Positions 8,449-19,500 are shown, numbered from the stretch's first letter. The stretch is DNA of 64,000 nucleotides from Massilia brevitalea (GCF_030711405.1 NZ_JAULSI010000005.1:129416-193415), one strand, 5' to 3'. The notes: a model not told the origin generated them from the sequence alone. Made by a program: numbers and translations.

Positions 8449-8988
8449 CTACTCGAAATGGAGCTCTTCAATCTCCGGCGACCCACCCCAATCGCCCGGA
8501 TAAATCCCACCCCGCACATGCCGATGAAATGTCGAATGCGGCCACGCATTCACCTGCTTCACATACTTGTGCTTGACCGGATTGAAATGGATGTAATCCA
8601 TGTGCCGATCAAAATCGGTCTCGTCCCGAATCTGGTGTTCCCAGAACCTGCGTTGCCAGATGGTCGACTCGCGACGGTTGAGCGCAGCTTGCGTCAACAG
8701 ATTTGGAGCACGCAGCTTCGGCCGGCACCAGCTCGACACGTAGCGTTTGATTTCGGCCCAGCGTATCGAATAGGCATGGTCATCTTCGGGCAGCGTCCAG
8801 ATGCAATGCATGTGATCTGGGAGTAGCACCCAGGCGTCCACGGAAAACGGGCGTGTTCGGCGCACGGTAGCGATCGCATCGCGCAAAGCGGTGCGCAATG
8901 CAGCGTCACAGAAGATGGGGCGGCGGCGGTAGGCCACCACCGTGAAGAAATAGGTGGGGCCGGTCAGGAGGCGGCGGTAGCGGGACAT
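8449..8988 (-). CDS. REP-associated tyrosine transposase (RAYT, Y1/HUH family)
   Basis: A 179-residue IS200-like Y1 transposase of the domesticated RAYT group, which nicks single-stranded REP hairpins. The HUH-type metal motif is H59-M60-H61 in LLPDHMHCIW. The candidate catalytic tyrosine is Y132 in HMDYIHFNPVKH. The segment WQRRFWEHQIRDETDF is typical of RAYTs. Full length, no frameshift. Neighbouring REP palindromes on both sides, and five to six related copies elsewhere in the window, support the assignment and its likely substrate. Confidence 0.9.
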   Translation of the reverse strand: MSRYRRLLTGPTYFFTVVAYRRRPIFCDAALRTALRDAIATVRRTRPFSVDAWVLLPDHMHCIWTLPEDDHAYSIRWAEIKRYVSSWCRPKLRAPNLLTQAALNRRESTIWQRRFWEHQIRDETDFDRHMDYIHFNPVKHKYVKQVNAWPHSTFHRHVRGGIYPGDWGGSPEIEELHFE

Positions 8989-9096
8989 GGTGCGGCATCG
9001 TAGGCCGCCGGTTGTGTCCGGTATATGTTTTGGGTCAATCGTGTGCGACAGGCATCGGGCGTGCCGGACAAGGTGACATATGCGAAGGGTGAGACA

Positions 9097-9121
9097 GCGT
9101 GGACACAGGTGTCCACCCTAC
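9097..9121 (-). repeat. REP-like repeat, right flank of RAYT
   Basis: GCGTGGACAC and GTGTCCACCCTAC in inverted orientation relative to the 8398 copy, with the same GGACAC stem. The end of the FeoB-associated gene (stop codon at 9118-9120) falls inside this repeat. Confidence 0.8.
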
Positions 9122-9381
9122 GGTTTTCGGTGGATTTTAATGACGCGATGTTTGCTGTCAGCCGGCGGGGTTGGCTCCGCCGGCGTCTCGCAGGTATTGC
9201 AGCTGTTGCACCCGCTCCCGCAACTGCCGCCGGTATCGAGCCAGCGCACCAATCGCGAATCCGCCCCGCCCTTCGACAGGCGGTTCACGATGCGCACGCG
9301 CCAGGCCGCCGGCAGGTACTTGGCGCCGACGTAGACGGCGGCCACCAGCACGAACACGGCGACGGCGAGTTCCTGCCACAT
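9118..9381 (-). CDS. FeoB-associated Cys-rich small membrane protein
   Basis: An 87-residue protein with one N-terminal membrane segment (about 5-26, AVAVFVLVAAVYVGAKYL) and a Cys cluster GSCGSGCNSCNTCE near residues 52-65. This layout matches small Cys-rich proteins found next to feoB, possibly an iron-handling or Feo-complex partner; the function is not established. It starts one base after the feoB stop, so it is the third gene of the feoA-feoB operon. Its last codons and TAG stop are formed by the REP repeat at 9097-9121, so the C-terminus may have been altered by REP insertion. Confidence 0.75.
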   Translation of the reverse strand: MWQELAVAVFVLVAAVYVGAKYLPAAWRVRIVNRLSKGGADSRLVRWLDTGGSCGSGCNSCNTCETPAEPTPPADSKHRVIKIHRKP

Positions 9382-9382
9382 G

Positions 9383-11266
<1,884 letters not shown>

Positions 11267-11269
11267 TGA

Positions 11270-11527
11270 TTATTCCGGCTGAATTGAGACGAGTGCGGCC
11301 TCGAATTTACGCAAGGCGAAGGTCGATTCGCCGACCTTGACCGCCACCGGGCCGCCCGGCAGGCCACGCTTGAGCATGCGGATGCGCTCGCCCGGCACGA
11401 AGCCCAGCTCCATCAGGCGGCGCGGTACATCGGCGCCGCCCTGCGCGGTGGGGGCGAGGTGGACCACGGTGGCGCTTTGCCCGACTTTCAGGGCGTCGAG
11501 CGTGGTCAGGGTGGGATTGAGAGTCAT
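11270..11527 (-). CDS. feoA: ferrous iron transport protein A
   Basis: An 85-residue SH3-like FeoA protein, the small cytoplasmic partner needed for FeoB activity. It has the usual L-x-E-L-G-F-x-P-G-E core (RRLMELGFVPGERI) and a C-terminal LRKFEAALVSI strand. First gene of feoA-feoB-Cys-rich protein. It is divergent from bfd, with Fur-box-like sequences in the 263-bp gap. Confidence 0.93.
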   Translation of the reverse strand: MTLNPTLTTLDALKVGQSATVVHLAPTAQGGADVPRRLMELGFVPGERIRMLKRGLPGGPVAVKVGESTFALRKFEAALVSIQPE

Positions 11528-11646
11528 GGCGGGTTCCGTTGAAGTAGTGCCAATGCGCGCTCACGGTGCGGCTGGGGGACTGATGACCAGTGATGCATCG
11601 CAACGCATGTAGCGCTGATGAGACAGATACTAGCATCATAAACCTA

Positions 11647-11665
11647 AATGCGAATTATTTCTATT
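11647..11665 (-). promoter_or_regulatory. weak candidate Fur box for feoA
   Basis: AATGCGAA-TTA-TTTCTATT keeps the AATG-GAA left half of the stronger site at 11731 but pairs only 5 of 8 positions in the right half. It lies about 120 bp upstream of feoA. The site is suggestive only. Confidence 0.35.
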
Positions 11666-11730
11666 CAGGTGACCCCGCACACAACAAATCCGCTTGCGTT
11701 CGTCGTCGAGTTTCAGCAGAATACAACACG

Positions 11731-11749
11731 AATGAGAACGATTCTCATT
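11731..11749. promoter_or_regulatory. Fur box between feoA and bfd
   Basis: AATGAGAA-CGA-TTCTCATT is a 19-bp palindrome with perfect 8-bp arms, close to the classical Fur site built of GATAAT/ATTATC-like halves. It lies 42 bp upstream of bfd. Iron-dependent repression of bfd, and perhaps of feoAB, is the likely role. Confidence 0.8.
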
Positions 11750-11790
11750 AATTATCAAGCAACGTTATCCCGGCGTTAAGGAAGCATTCG

Positions 11791-12003
11791 ATGATCGTCT
11801 GTGTCTGCAATAACATCTCCGACCGTGAAATCCGCCAGGCCGTGGACCTCGGCATCACCTCCGTGGCCGAGCTGCGCCAGGAACTGGGCCTGGGCACCTG
11901 CTGCGGCAAATGCGTGAGCTATGCCCGCGAAGTCCTGAACGAACACCTCGACAGCAAGACGACCGTTACCGAACTGAGTTTCCGCCCGGCCCAGCTGGCC
12001 TGA
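11791..12003 (+). CDS. bfd: bacterioferritin-associated ferredoxin
   Basis: A 70-residue [2Fe-2S] protein that donates electrons to bacterioferritin so that stored iron can be released. The cluster ligands are C4 and C6 (VCVCNN) and C38 and C41 (CCGKC). The Fur-like palindrome upstream predicts expression under iron starvation. bfr follows 97 bp downstream. Confidence 0.93.
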   Translation: MIVCVCNNISDREIRQAVDLGITSVAELRQELGLGTCCGKCVSYAREVLNEHLDSKTTVTELSFRPAQLA

Positions 12004-12100
12004 GCGTCGCCCTTCTTCCTCCGTGCCGGTTTTTCCGGCACGCGCCGTCGCGCCCTTTGCTATGATGGCGGCAATCACCATCACAACAAGGCACACCATC

Positions 12101-12571
12101 ATGAAGGGCGATCCCAACGTCATTCGGCTGCTCAATGCACAGCTGACCAACGAACTCACGGCCATCAACCAGTACTTCCTGCACGCCCGGATGTACCGCC
12201 ACTGGGGCTTCACCAAGCTCGGCAAGAAAGAATACGACGAATCGATCGGCGAAATGAAGCACGCCGACAAGCTGATCGACCGCATCCTGATGCTCGACGG
12301 CCTGCCGAACCTGCAAGCCCTGCATAAGATCCTGATCGGCGAATCGACCCAGGAAATGCTGGAATGCGACCTGAAGCTCGAACGCGGCGCCCAGATCACC
12401 GTCAAGGAAGGCATCGCTGCCTGCGAAGCCGCCGCCGACTACGTGTCGCGCGACTTGCTGCTGATGATCCTGGAAGACACCGAGGAACACATCGAGTGGC
12501 TGGAAACCCAGCTCGACCTGATCGTGAAGGTCGGCATCCAGAACTACCTGCAAAGCCAGATGGGCGAATAA
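12101..12571 (+). CDS. bfr: bacterioferritin
   Basis: A 156-residue haem-containing ferritin that assembles into a 24-mer cage and oxidises and stores iron. Ferroxidase ligands are visible in NELTAINQYFLHAR (E18), GEMKHADKLIDRI (E51, H54) and EDTEEHIEWLETQ; M52 is the expected haem ligand. The start at 12101 gives the conserved MKGDPNVIRLLN N-terminus. It is paired with bfd and ends in its own terminator. Confidence 0.95.
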   Translation: MKGDPNVIRLLNAQLTNELTAINQYFLHARMYRHWGFTKLGKKEYDESIGEMKHADKLIDRILMLDGLPNLQALHKILIGESTQEMLECDLKLERGAQITVKEGIAACEAAADYVSRDLLLMILEDTEEHIEWLETQLDLIVKVGIQNYLQSQMGE

Positions 12572-12593
12572 GCCTCGCCGGGATGCACATCGG

Positions 12594-12625
12594 ACGGCGG
12601 GCCTGCGGGCTCGCCGTTTTTATTT
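12594..12625 (+). terminator. Rho-independent terminator after bfr
   Basis: ACGGCGGGCC and GGCTCGCCGT form a 10-bp stem with one mismatch and a 4-nt loop, followed by TTTTATTT. It lies 22 bp after the bfr stop. Confidence 0.75.
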
Positions 12626-12677
12626 GGGCAGCAGCGTCGAATGGCCTGGGGCAGCCCTGGCATTGTTGGCTGAAACC

Positions 12678-12722
12678 GTACGGTGGGCACGGGGTGCCTA
12701 GCGCGGCCCGGCCCACCCTACT
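12678..12722. repeat. degenerate REP-like palindrome
   Basis: GTACGGTGGGC at the left and GCCCACCCTAC at the right form inverted ends around a GC-rich centre. The ends match the outer part of the REP family in this window, but the GCGG tail is internal and the length is 45 bp. It could be two fused half-repeats. It lies between bfr and the PHP lipoprotein gene. Confidence 0.55.
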
Positions 12723-12736
12723 GTCACTGCCGCTGA

Positions 12737-14392
12737 CTACCGTTCCTGCGTCACCCACACCGGCGCCGACCACAGCACCTTGCCATCGGCCTGCGTCACC
12801 TTCGCATAATAGAAATGCGCCCCCGGCGCCGGCGTAAAGGTCGTCGTCGCCTCGCTCGACATCTGCGTCACCACCCCGCCCCTGCCCGGCACGCCTTCCA
12901 TGATCGCCACCGCCGCCACCTGCTTGCCTGCCGCGCTGGCGAAATTCGCCACCAGGGTCAAGGGACCGCTGTTGCTGAACCGCTCACCCATCAGGCGCCC
13001 ATTCGCCGTCAGGACCAGTTGCGACTCCTTGTCCATGGTCGCGAACACGCGCCGCGCGCGCAGGGCCTCGATGAAGCTGTCGCGGCCCAGCGGCACGCCG
13101 TTGGCAATCAGCACGCCGGTGCGGTTGCCGTAGGCCGTGCCCCAGTTGGCGCAGTGGTTGTCCTGGTTGGTGCTGAAGGCGACATGGAAGCCGGCTTCCA
13201 GCAGCTTGTTGCAGGCCCCTTCGAAATTGCTGCGCCGGGTTTCGCCTTCCTTGTCGTTGACCGAAAAGGCCGTGCTGTTGACCACTTCGCACAAGACCAT
13301 CGCCTCGTCGCCGTCGGCCGTGTAGCCGAGCGCGGCGCCGCCCGCCATGAACTGGCCGCTCGTGGAAGGATGGTTGAACTGGCCGATCCAGCCACGCTCG
13401 CGCATCAGCGTATATAAAGCCGGATAATCGCTGCGCGGGGTCGCCACGTCGGCCAGGAGTTCGTCCTTGCCGTTCTTTTCCCAGCCCAGCAACTGGTCGC
13501 TGTTGAAGATGTTGATGTGGCCGCCCTTGTCGATCACGCCCCACTCCATGCCGTACAGCGCCAGGAAGCCGGGATGCGCCGCGCTGTAGCTTGCCGCGGC
13601 TTCCAGCCCCTTGCGGTACAGCGCGCCCGGTACGGACGGGTCGGCATCCTCCCTGGTGCCGGCCGAGCCGTCGTACATGTGGTTGTGCTCGGACGTCATC
13701 AGGATGTCCAGCCCGTGCTTGTGCGCGTAGGCGTAGGCGGCGTCGGGGCCGTAGGGCGCCTTCAGGGGTTGCTGGGCGCCCGTGCAGCTGTCGAGGGCCG
13801 CGCCGCCGTCGCTGTGGTTGGTCTGGCTGTGCAGGTTGCCGAGGTAGACGGTGTAGGGCAAGGCGTCCGGCGCCGGCGCGGCCCGCAGCGGCGCCAGGCG
13901 CGAAGGCAGCGGCGCGAAAGCCGGCGTGGCCGGGGTCTGCGCCGGGCCGATCTCGATCTGCCAGCTTTGCTCGTGCACATCGGCGGACGGCGCCGTGCTG
14001 CCGGCATCGCGGCTGCCCGCGCGCAGGCGCACCTGGTAGACACCGGCGGCGAGTTTGCCGGCATCCAGGCCTGACCAGGGAACCTGGACCGACACCGGTT
14101 CGTCCGCCAGCCGCGTTTCGCCCTGCCAGCGCCGCACCACCAGGCCGTTCGGACTGATCAGTTCCAGCTGCCAGTCGACCCGTTGCGGCTGTTGGGCATT
14201 CGGATAGTCGAAAGCCAGCGTGAAGATGCGCGCATCGGGACGGGCCTGGTCAAGCGCCCGGTACGGCGCATGCAGGGTAGCTTCGAATTCGCTGTGTTCG
14301 TCGATGACGGGCAGTGCCGAAGCGCAGCCCGAGAGGATGGACAGGGCGACCAGAGAAAGAGAAAGATGCGAGGGGAAGAGAGAGGTTTTCAT
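12737..14392 (-). CDS. PHP-domain-like (CehA/McbA-type) lipoprotein
   Basis: A 551-residue predicted lipoprotein with signal peptide and lipobox LSGC (C23). An N-terminal Ig/beta-like region (about 35-150) precedes a metal-dependent PHP-like domain with LHSQTNHSDGG (H188, H193, D195), TSEHNH (E235-H238), a later FNHPS and STNQDNH. This motif set is typical of CehA/McbA family metallohydrolases; the substrate is unknown, perhaps a phosphoester or glycan in the periplasm. A 23-bp perfect inverted repeat touches the start codon and no Shine-Dalgarno is visible. It is the last gene of the minus-strand envelope block. Confidence 0.75.
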   Translation of the reverse strand: MKTSLFPSHLSLSLVALSILSGCASALPVIDEHSEFEATLHAPYRALDQARPDARIFTLAFDYPNAQQPQRVDWQLELISPNGLVVRRWQGETRLADEPVSVQVPWSGLDAGKLAAGVYQVRLRAGSRDAGSTAPSADVHEQSWQIEIGPAQTPATPAFAPLPSRLAPLRAAPAPDALPYTVYLGNLHSQTNHSDGGAALDSCTGAQQPLKAPYGPDAAYAYAHKHGLDILMTSEHNHMYDGSAGTREDADPSVPGALYRKGLEAAASYSAAHPGFLALYGMEWGVIDKGGHINIFNSDQLLGWEKNGKDELLADVATPRSDYPALYTLMRERGWIGQFNHPSTSGQFMAGGAALGYTADGDEAMVLCEVVNSTAFSVNDKEGETRRSNFEGACNKLLEAGFHVAFSTNQDNHCANWGTAYGNRTGVLIANGVPLGRDSFIEALRARRVFATMDKESQLVLTANGRLMGERFSNSGPLTLVANFASAAGKQVAAVAIMEGVPGRGGVVTQMSSEATTTFTPAPGAHFYYAKVTQADGKVLWSAPVWVTQER

Positions 14393-14415
14393 GATGCAAT
14401 TTTTGCAATTGCATC
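14393..14415. promoter_or_regulatory. inverted repeat abutting the PHP gene start
   Basis: GATGCAATT and AATTGCATC, perfect 9-bp arms with a 5-nt centre, end one base from the start codon of the 14392 gene. In mRNA it would form a hairpin occupying the ribosome-binding region. It could alternatively be a DNA operator. Confidence 0.5.
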
Positions 14416-14501
14416 GCTATCTTCTCTTGCGCCAGCAGCAGGAAACCGCCCTACTTATTTCCTATTTTTTGACAAAAGGACAATGTCGTAAAAACAATTT
14501 T

Positions 14502-15572
14502 TCAAGCGGCATTCATCCAGCGGTCGACCTGCTTCAGCGGCAGGTTGATCCGCGCGCAGCCGATCTGGTCCGGTCGCACGTTCAGCTCGATCATGCGCGG
14601 GCCGTCGACGCCGATCGCCACGTCCACGCCGGCCACGTTCACGTGCGGGAAAGCCTGCAGCGCGCGCATCGCCACGTCCTGGCACTCGCGCCAGTAAGGC
14701 AGCTGCACGCCGCCGATCCGGCCGCCGGTGTCCGGGTGCACGTCCATGGTGTCGAGCGGGTTCTTCGCATTCGCCGCATGGGTCAGCGTGCCAGTGGCCA
14801 GGTCCACCGGACAGAAGATGCCGCCGCTGCTGGTGTTGTCGACCAGGCTGCCCTTGCGTCCCACACGCAGGAAGGCGCCGGCGATGCGGCACTCGCCGCG
14901 CGCCTGGTACAGCCAGATGCGCAGGGTGTTCAGCGAATTCGGATGGATCGCCGCCAGTACCGGGTGCTGGGGCAGGTAGTGTTCGACGATGTAGCCGTCG
15001 CGATTGCTGCCGGCCCCTTGCCACCACTCAGCCAGCGTCGTCACTGCGCCCGTAAACGGGTGCACGAATACCGGCTGCCCTGCCCGCTCCTCGACCTGGA
15101 AGGCAAAGAAGCCGGCGCCGCCATAGCCCTCGACCAGCTTGAAGCAGATCTTCTGGCCGGCCAAGCCACGGCACAGCGCTTCGAGGTCGGTCAGGCTGCG
15201 CAGGGCGGTCCCATCGGCACGGGCGCCGCGCTGCGGGTGGATGAAGCCGATGAATTCAGGCGTCGGCACGCCGACCAGTTGCAGGACCGCCTTTTCGATC
15301 ACCTTGTGCTGCGAGCTCTTCTGGTATGGGCGGCGGTTCCAGCGGTCGATGAACTCGTTGTATTCGTTCTTGTTCATGTGGGCCCGTTTGTCGGCAAAGG
15401 GCACCGCCGTACGCCACCAGCGCGCCTGCAGGTAATAGCCGGGGCCGATACGGCGCACGAAAAACAGGTAGGCCATCTCGGCCAGCTGGCGCCAGAACGG
15501 CAGGTAAGGCTGGTCCGCCTTTCCGGCGCTCAGTTGCGCCCAGGCGCGGCGTATATCGTTGATGACTTGCAT
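14502..15572 (-). CDS. sugar-transfer-associated ATP-grasp protein
   Basis: A 356-residue protein resembling the ATP-grasp domain found next to glycan-transfer genes. The body has a nucleotide-binding region (KICFKLVEGYGGAGFFAF), GSNRDGYIVEHYL, NTLRIWLY, and a C-terminal GVDVAIGVDGPRMIELNVRP in which E and N are expected metal ligands. Such proteins ligate a carboxylate to an amine or nucleophile using ATP; the substrate is unknown. I chose the ATG at 15572, in frame within a longer open frame. It lies 117 bp downstream of the Tsx-like porin, in line with a role in envelope glycan modification. Confidence 0.75.
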   Translation of the reverse strand: MQVINDIRRAWAQLSAGKADQPYLPFWRQLAEMAYLFFVRRIGPGYYLQARWWRTAVPFADKRAHMNKNEYNEFIDRWNRRPYQKSSQHKVIEKAVLQLVGVPTPEFIGFIHPQRGARADGTALRSLTDLEALCRGLAGQKICFKLVEGYGGAGFFAFQVEERAGQPVFVHPFTGAVTTLAEWWQGAGSNRDGYIVEHYLPQHPVLAAIHPNSLNTLRIWLYQARGECRIAGAFLRVGRKGSLVDNTSSGGIFCPVDLATGTLTHAANAKNPLDTMDVHPDTGGRIGGVQLPYWRECQDVAMRALQAFPHVNVAGVDVAIGVDGPRMIELNVRPDQIGCARINLPLKQVDRWMNAA

Positions 15573-15689
15573 GCTCTGTCCAGTGTGTCGGGGCCGGCGC
15601 AAAAGATGCCAACCGGAATTGCCATTATATTATGCGATTCCGATATGCAATGCTCGTCCGTTACGCTGCCCGATCGCCTGGCATGGTGC

Positions 15690-16544
15690 TCAGAAGTGGT
15701 ATTCGGCGCGCACCATCGGCGTGCTGGCACGCTGGCCGGCGCCGCCCGTGGTAGCGCGCGTATTCCCGAACTTGTTGTTCCAGAACTGGTATTCGAGGCC
15801 GACACGGAAGCGGTTCTTCGGCTGGCCGAAGTGGGAACCGACGTCGTACATCAGCGCCATGTCGAGATTGGTCTCGGCGCCGGTGCCGTTGCCGACTTCG
15901 TCGCGGCCCTTGGCGGCGATGAAATTCAGGTAGCCCTCGAACGCCAGGCGCTCGGCCACCGGGATGCCCCAGCTCGCGTTCAGCATGGCATGGGTGTCGT
16001 AGGTATAGCGTCCGTTCACGTTCGAGATCGGCGGGAAGGCGCCGCTCGGCGCATTCGATTCCTTCAGCAGCAGGATGCTGGTGGTCAGAAAACCCGGCAC
16101 GTCCCACATCAGCGTCGGCCCGGCCACCAGCATGCGCTTGCGCGAGTTGTAGCCGACGTCGTTCTTGGTGTTCCAGTCGAAGCCGAAAGTAACGCCGACG
16201 CCCTTCACCGGGCCGTAGCGCATCTCCGTACCGCGCAGGGCGCCGATATCGAACGTGTGGCGGTAGACGACATAGGCTTCCTGGGCGCCCTCGGACTGGC
16301 CGAGCGAGGCCGGGTCGGTCTTGTCGGACTGCAGCAGGTCGACGTTGAAGTAGTTGCTGCCGTACTTGTAGCCGCTGGCGTGGGTCAGCGCGAAGATGTG
16401 CTTCTTGATGTGCTCGGGGTTGTAGGGCTCGGCGAAGCGGGTGCCGTAGCGCCAGCTGATGGCCGTGTCGCTCCAGTCGGCGGCGCAGGCAGCGCCGGAC
16501 AGCAGGAAAGCGGCGGCGCCGGCCGCCAGCGTGGTCGTCTTCAT
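15690..16544 (-). CDS. Tsx/OmpK-like outer-membrane channel
   Basis: A 284-residue outer-membrane beta-barrel with a signal peptide (cleavage after ACA, about residue 21). The mature start DWSDTAISWRYGTRFAEPYN, the SGYKYGSNYFNVDLLQSD segment and the C-terminal aromatic (RAEYHF, required for BAM recognition) fit the nucleoside-specific channel Tsx/OmpK family. Its ATG overlaps the stop codon of the upstream glucan synthase as ATGA, so translation is probably coupled. The coupling raises the possibility that it passes a glycan rather than a nucleoside, which is inference. Confidence 0.8.
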   Translation of the reverse strand: MKTTTLAAGAAAFLLSGAACAADWSDTAISWRYGTRFAEPYNPEHIKKHIFALTHASGYKYGSNYFNVDLLQSDKTDPASLGQSEGAQEAYVVYRHTFDIGALRGTEMRYGPVKGVGVTFGFDWNTKNDVGYNSRKRMLVAGPTLMWDVPGFLTTSILLLKESNAPSGAFPPISNVNGRYTYDTHAMLNASWGIPVAERLAFEGYLNFIAAKGRDEVGNGTGAETNLDMALMYDVGSHFGQPKNRFRVGLEYQFWNNKFGNTRATTGGAGQRASTPMVRAEYHF

Positions 16545-19500
16545 GTGATGGATTTCGATTGGGTTGGTTCGCATGCCGCCGCCATGGCGGGCCCGTGCCG
16601 GCGCGGCACCAGCAGCTCGACGCGGTGGCGCTGGCCGTCGTCGGCCAGGTCCAGCACGTTGCCTTCGCGTTCCCGGCCATCGACCAGCAGCGCGCCCGCT
16701 TCGGCGAAGCGCACCTCGATCTGGTACACGGTACTGCGATAGCGGTATTCCATGCGGAAGCCCGGCCACCCGCAAGGCAGCTGCGGCGCCAGCACCAATT
16801 GATCGCCGGCTTGCCCGGTCTTGCGCCCGCGCTGGTGCGCATGTTCGCATTCGATGCCGAGCAGCGATTCGACGATCAGCCGGTACATCCAGCCAGCCGA
16901 GCCAGTGTACCAGCTCCCGCCGGCGCGTCCGATATGCGGCGCCGCGGCGCTGATGCTCTCAGCCGCCACATACGGCTCGAGCCGATAGCGCTGCGCATCG
17001 TCGCAGGTCCGGGTGCGCTGCAGCGGATTGATCATGTCCAGCAGGTTCCAGGCGCGTTCGCCCTGCCCCAGGCGCGCAAAAGCCATCGCGGCCCAGGCCG
17101 CGGCCTCGTTCGACTGGCCACCGTTCTCGCCCATGCCGGGCGGCCAGGCGCGGATGGCGCCGGGGTCGGGGCCGGCGCCGTCGAAAGGCGGGTCCAGCAG
17201 CCGCACCAGGGCGTGCTCGCGCTGCACCAGGTGGGCGTCCAGCGCCGCCATGCTGCGCGCCGCCCGTTCCTCGCTTGCCACGCCGGACAGCACGCTCCAG
17301 CTCTGGGTGGCGGCGTCGATGCGGCCTTCCGCGTTGGCCTGCGAACCGAGCGGCGCGCCGTCGTCGAAATAGCCGCGCCGGTACCATTCGCCGTCCCAGC
17401 CGTGTTCTTCGAGTCGGCCGGCCAGCACCTGGCCGGCCGCCCGGCAAGTGGTGGCGAAGCCGAAGTCGGCGCGGCGCTCGGCCAGTTCGGCGAAGCGCCC
17501 CAGTACCTCGGCCATGAAGAAGCCCAGCCAGACGCTCTCGCCCCCACCCGCGGCGCCGACGCGGTCCAGGCCTTCGCTCCAGTCGCCGCTGCCGATCAGC
17601 GGCAAGCCGTGAGCGCCGAAGCGCAGGGCATGGCGGATCGCGCGCACGCAGTGTTCGTACAGGTCGCCCTGCTCGCCAGATTGCGCCGGCGTGCCGACAT
17701 ACGAGGCTTCTGCGTCCTGCAGGGCCGGGCCTTCCAGCCAGGGGATGGATTCGTCCAGCACGGCCATGTCGCCGCTGGCCGCGACATAGCGGCAGGCGGC
17801 CAGCGGCAGCCACAGGCAGTCGCTTGAAGATCGCGTGCGCGCGCCGCGCAGGCCTGATGGCTGCCACCAGTGCTGGACATCGCCCTCGACGAACTGGTGC
17901 GCCGCCGCCTGCAGCAGCTGTTCGCGCAGCAGTTGCGGGCGGATGTGCACCAGCGCCATGGCATCCTGCAGCCCCTCGCCAAAACCCGTGAAACCCTGGC
18001 CCCCCTGGCCGCCTGCCCCCATGCGTCCGGCGATCAGCTGGTAGGGCAGCCAGCCGTTGACGAGCAGGTCGAGCGCCGGGTCGGGCGTGGCGATGCGCAG
18101 CGCGCCCAGGGTGGCGTGCCAGTGCTCGCGCAGCCTGTCCAGGGCCGCACCGGCCGCCGCCGCGCCGCGGTGCTGCTGCACGAGCTCGCCCACGTCGTGG
18201 ACGCCGGCGCTGGCGCCGAGCATGAACACCAGTTCCTTCTGCTCGCCCGGCTGCAGCTCGAACACCAGCTGCAGCGCGGCGCAGGGGTCGCCGCCGGCGC
18301 CAAGCGCCCCGGACAGGCCGGCGCGCAGCATGGCGGCCGGCTGCATCGGGTTACGGCCGCGGCCGATGAACTCGATGCGGTCGCAGGTAAAGGCGGCGTT
18401 GCCGGCATCGAGGTGGAAGAAGGCGGCGCTGGCGCTGCCGGCATCCTGGGCCAACAAGGCGCCGCTGGCGGCGTCGCGCCCAGTCACCACCTGCGTGCGG
18501 GAGGCGCCGAGCGCCCATTCGACATAGCCGGTCAGCGACAGGCGGCGCGGCGCGCTGCTGTCGTTGCGCAGCTTGAACACGCTGTACTTGAGCGGCGCGT
18601 CGAGCGGCACGAAGCCGGTGAGTTCGGAATGGATGCCCTGCGCCGTGTGTTCGAATACGCTGTAGCCGAAGCCGTGGCGCGTGGTGTACATGCCGCCAGA
18701 CGGCGCCGGCAAGGCGGTGGGCGACCAGAACACACCGGTGTGTTCGTCGCGCAGGTAGAAGGCTTCACCGGCGGGGCCGCGCAGCGGATCGGTGTGGCGG
18801 GGCGTGAGCTGTAAGGCCGGCGCATCGGTGCGCCAGGTGCAGGCGGCGCCGCTTTCCGACACCACCGAGCCGAAGTGCGGGTTGGCCAGCACATTCGTCC
18901 AGGGCGCCGGCGTATGCTGGCCAGGCCCGGTGCGGATATGGTACTCGCGGCCGTCGGCGCTGAAGCCGCCGATGCCGTTGTCGAGCACCAGCTGCGGCGG
19001 TGCCGGCTCGGGCGTGCGCACGGTCCAGGCCTCGGGCTGCGGGTCGGGTTGCAGGGCGGGCGGCAGCGTGCTCCTGGCCGTCTCCGCGCGGCGCAGCTGG
19101 TCGCGCAGGCTGCCGCCACCGTCGCGCAGCGCGACGCTTGCCGCCGCCTGCAGCGCCGCCTGTTCTTCCTGCGCCAGCTGGTCGACCGAGAACACGTACA
19201 CGCCGCCGGGGCAGGCGACTGCCTGCGCATCGACACGCGATGCAACCAGGTTCCTGGCCTGGTCGTGCAAGGCGGCGTCCGTGCTGTCCAGCCAGAGCAC
19301 GAGGTCCGCGTGCAGGCCTTTCATGCGCCACCAGGCATGGGCCTGCAGCAGCTGGCAGGCGAAGTCCAGGTTCGCCGCGTCGCCGACGCTGGCCAGGACC
19401 AGCGGATGCGTGCCGGAGATGCCGCAGCGCTGCAGGCCTGACCGGCTTGCTCCATTGCTGGCGACGGCCGGTTCGGCGCGCAGCGCGCGCTGCGGATACA

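Larger units (their letters stand above)
8398..9121. mobile_element. REP-RAYT-REP unit
   Basis: A single REP-associated tyrosine transposase gene (8449-8988, minus strand) is bracketed by two REP-like palindromes in opposite orientation (8398-8424 and 9097-9121) that share the same variant stem. This matches the described organisation of RAYT loci, where the enzyme recognises REP hairpins. It lies between the end of the DUF72 gene and the end of the feo operon. No target-site duplication was identified. Confidence 0.8.

Noticed and set aside
12023..12041. Hairpin GTGCCGG-T5-CCGGCAC after bfd
   Set aside because: A stem is present but no T run follows, so it was not listed as a terminator.
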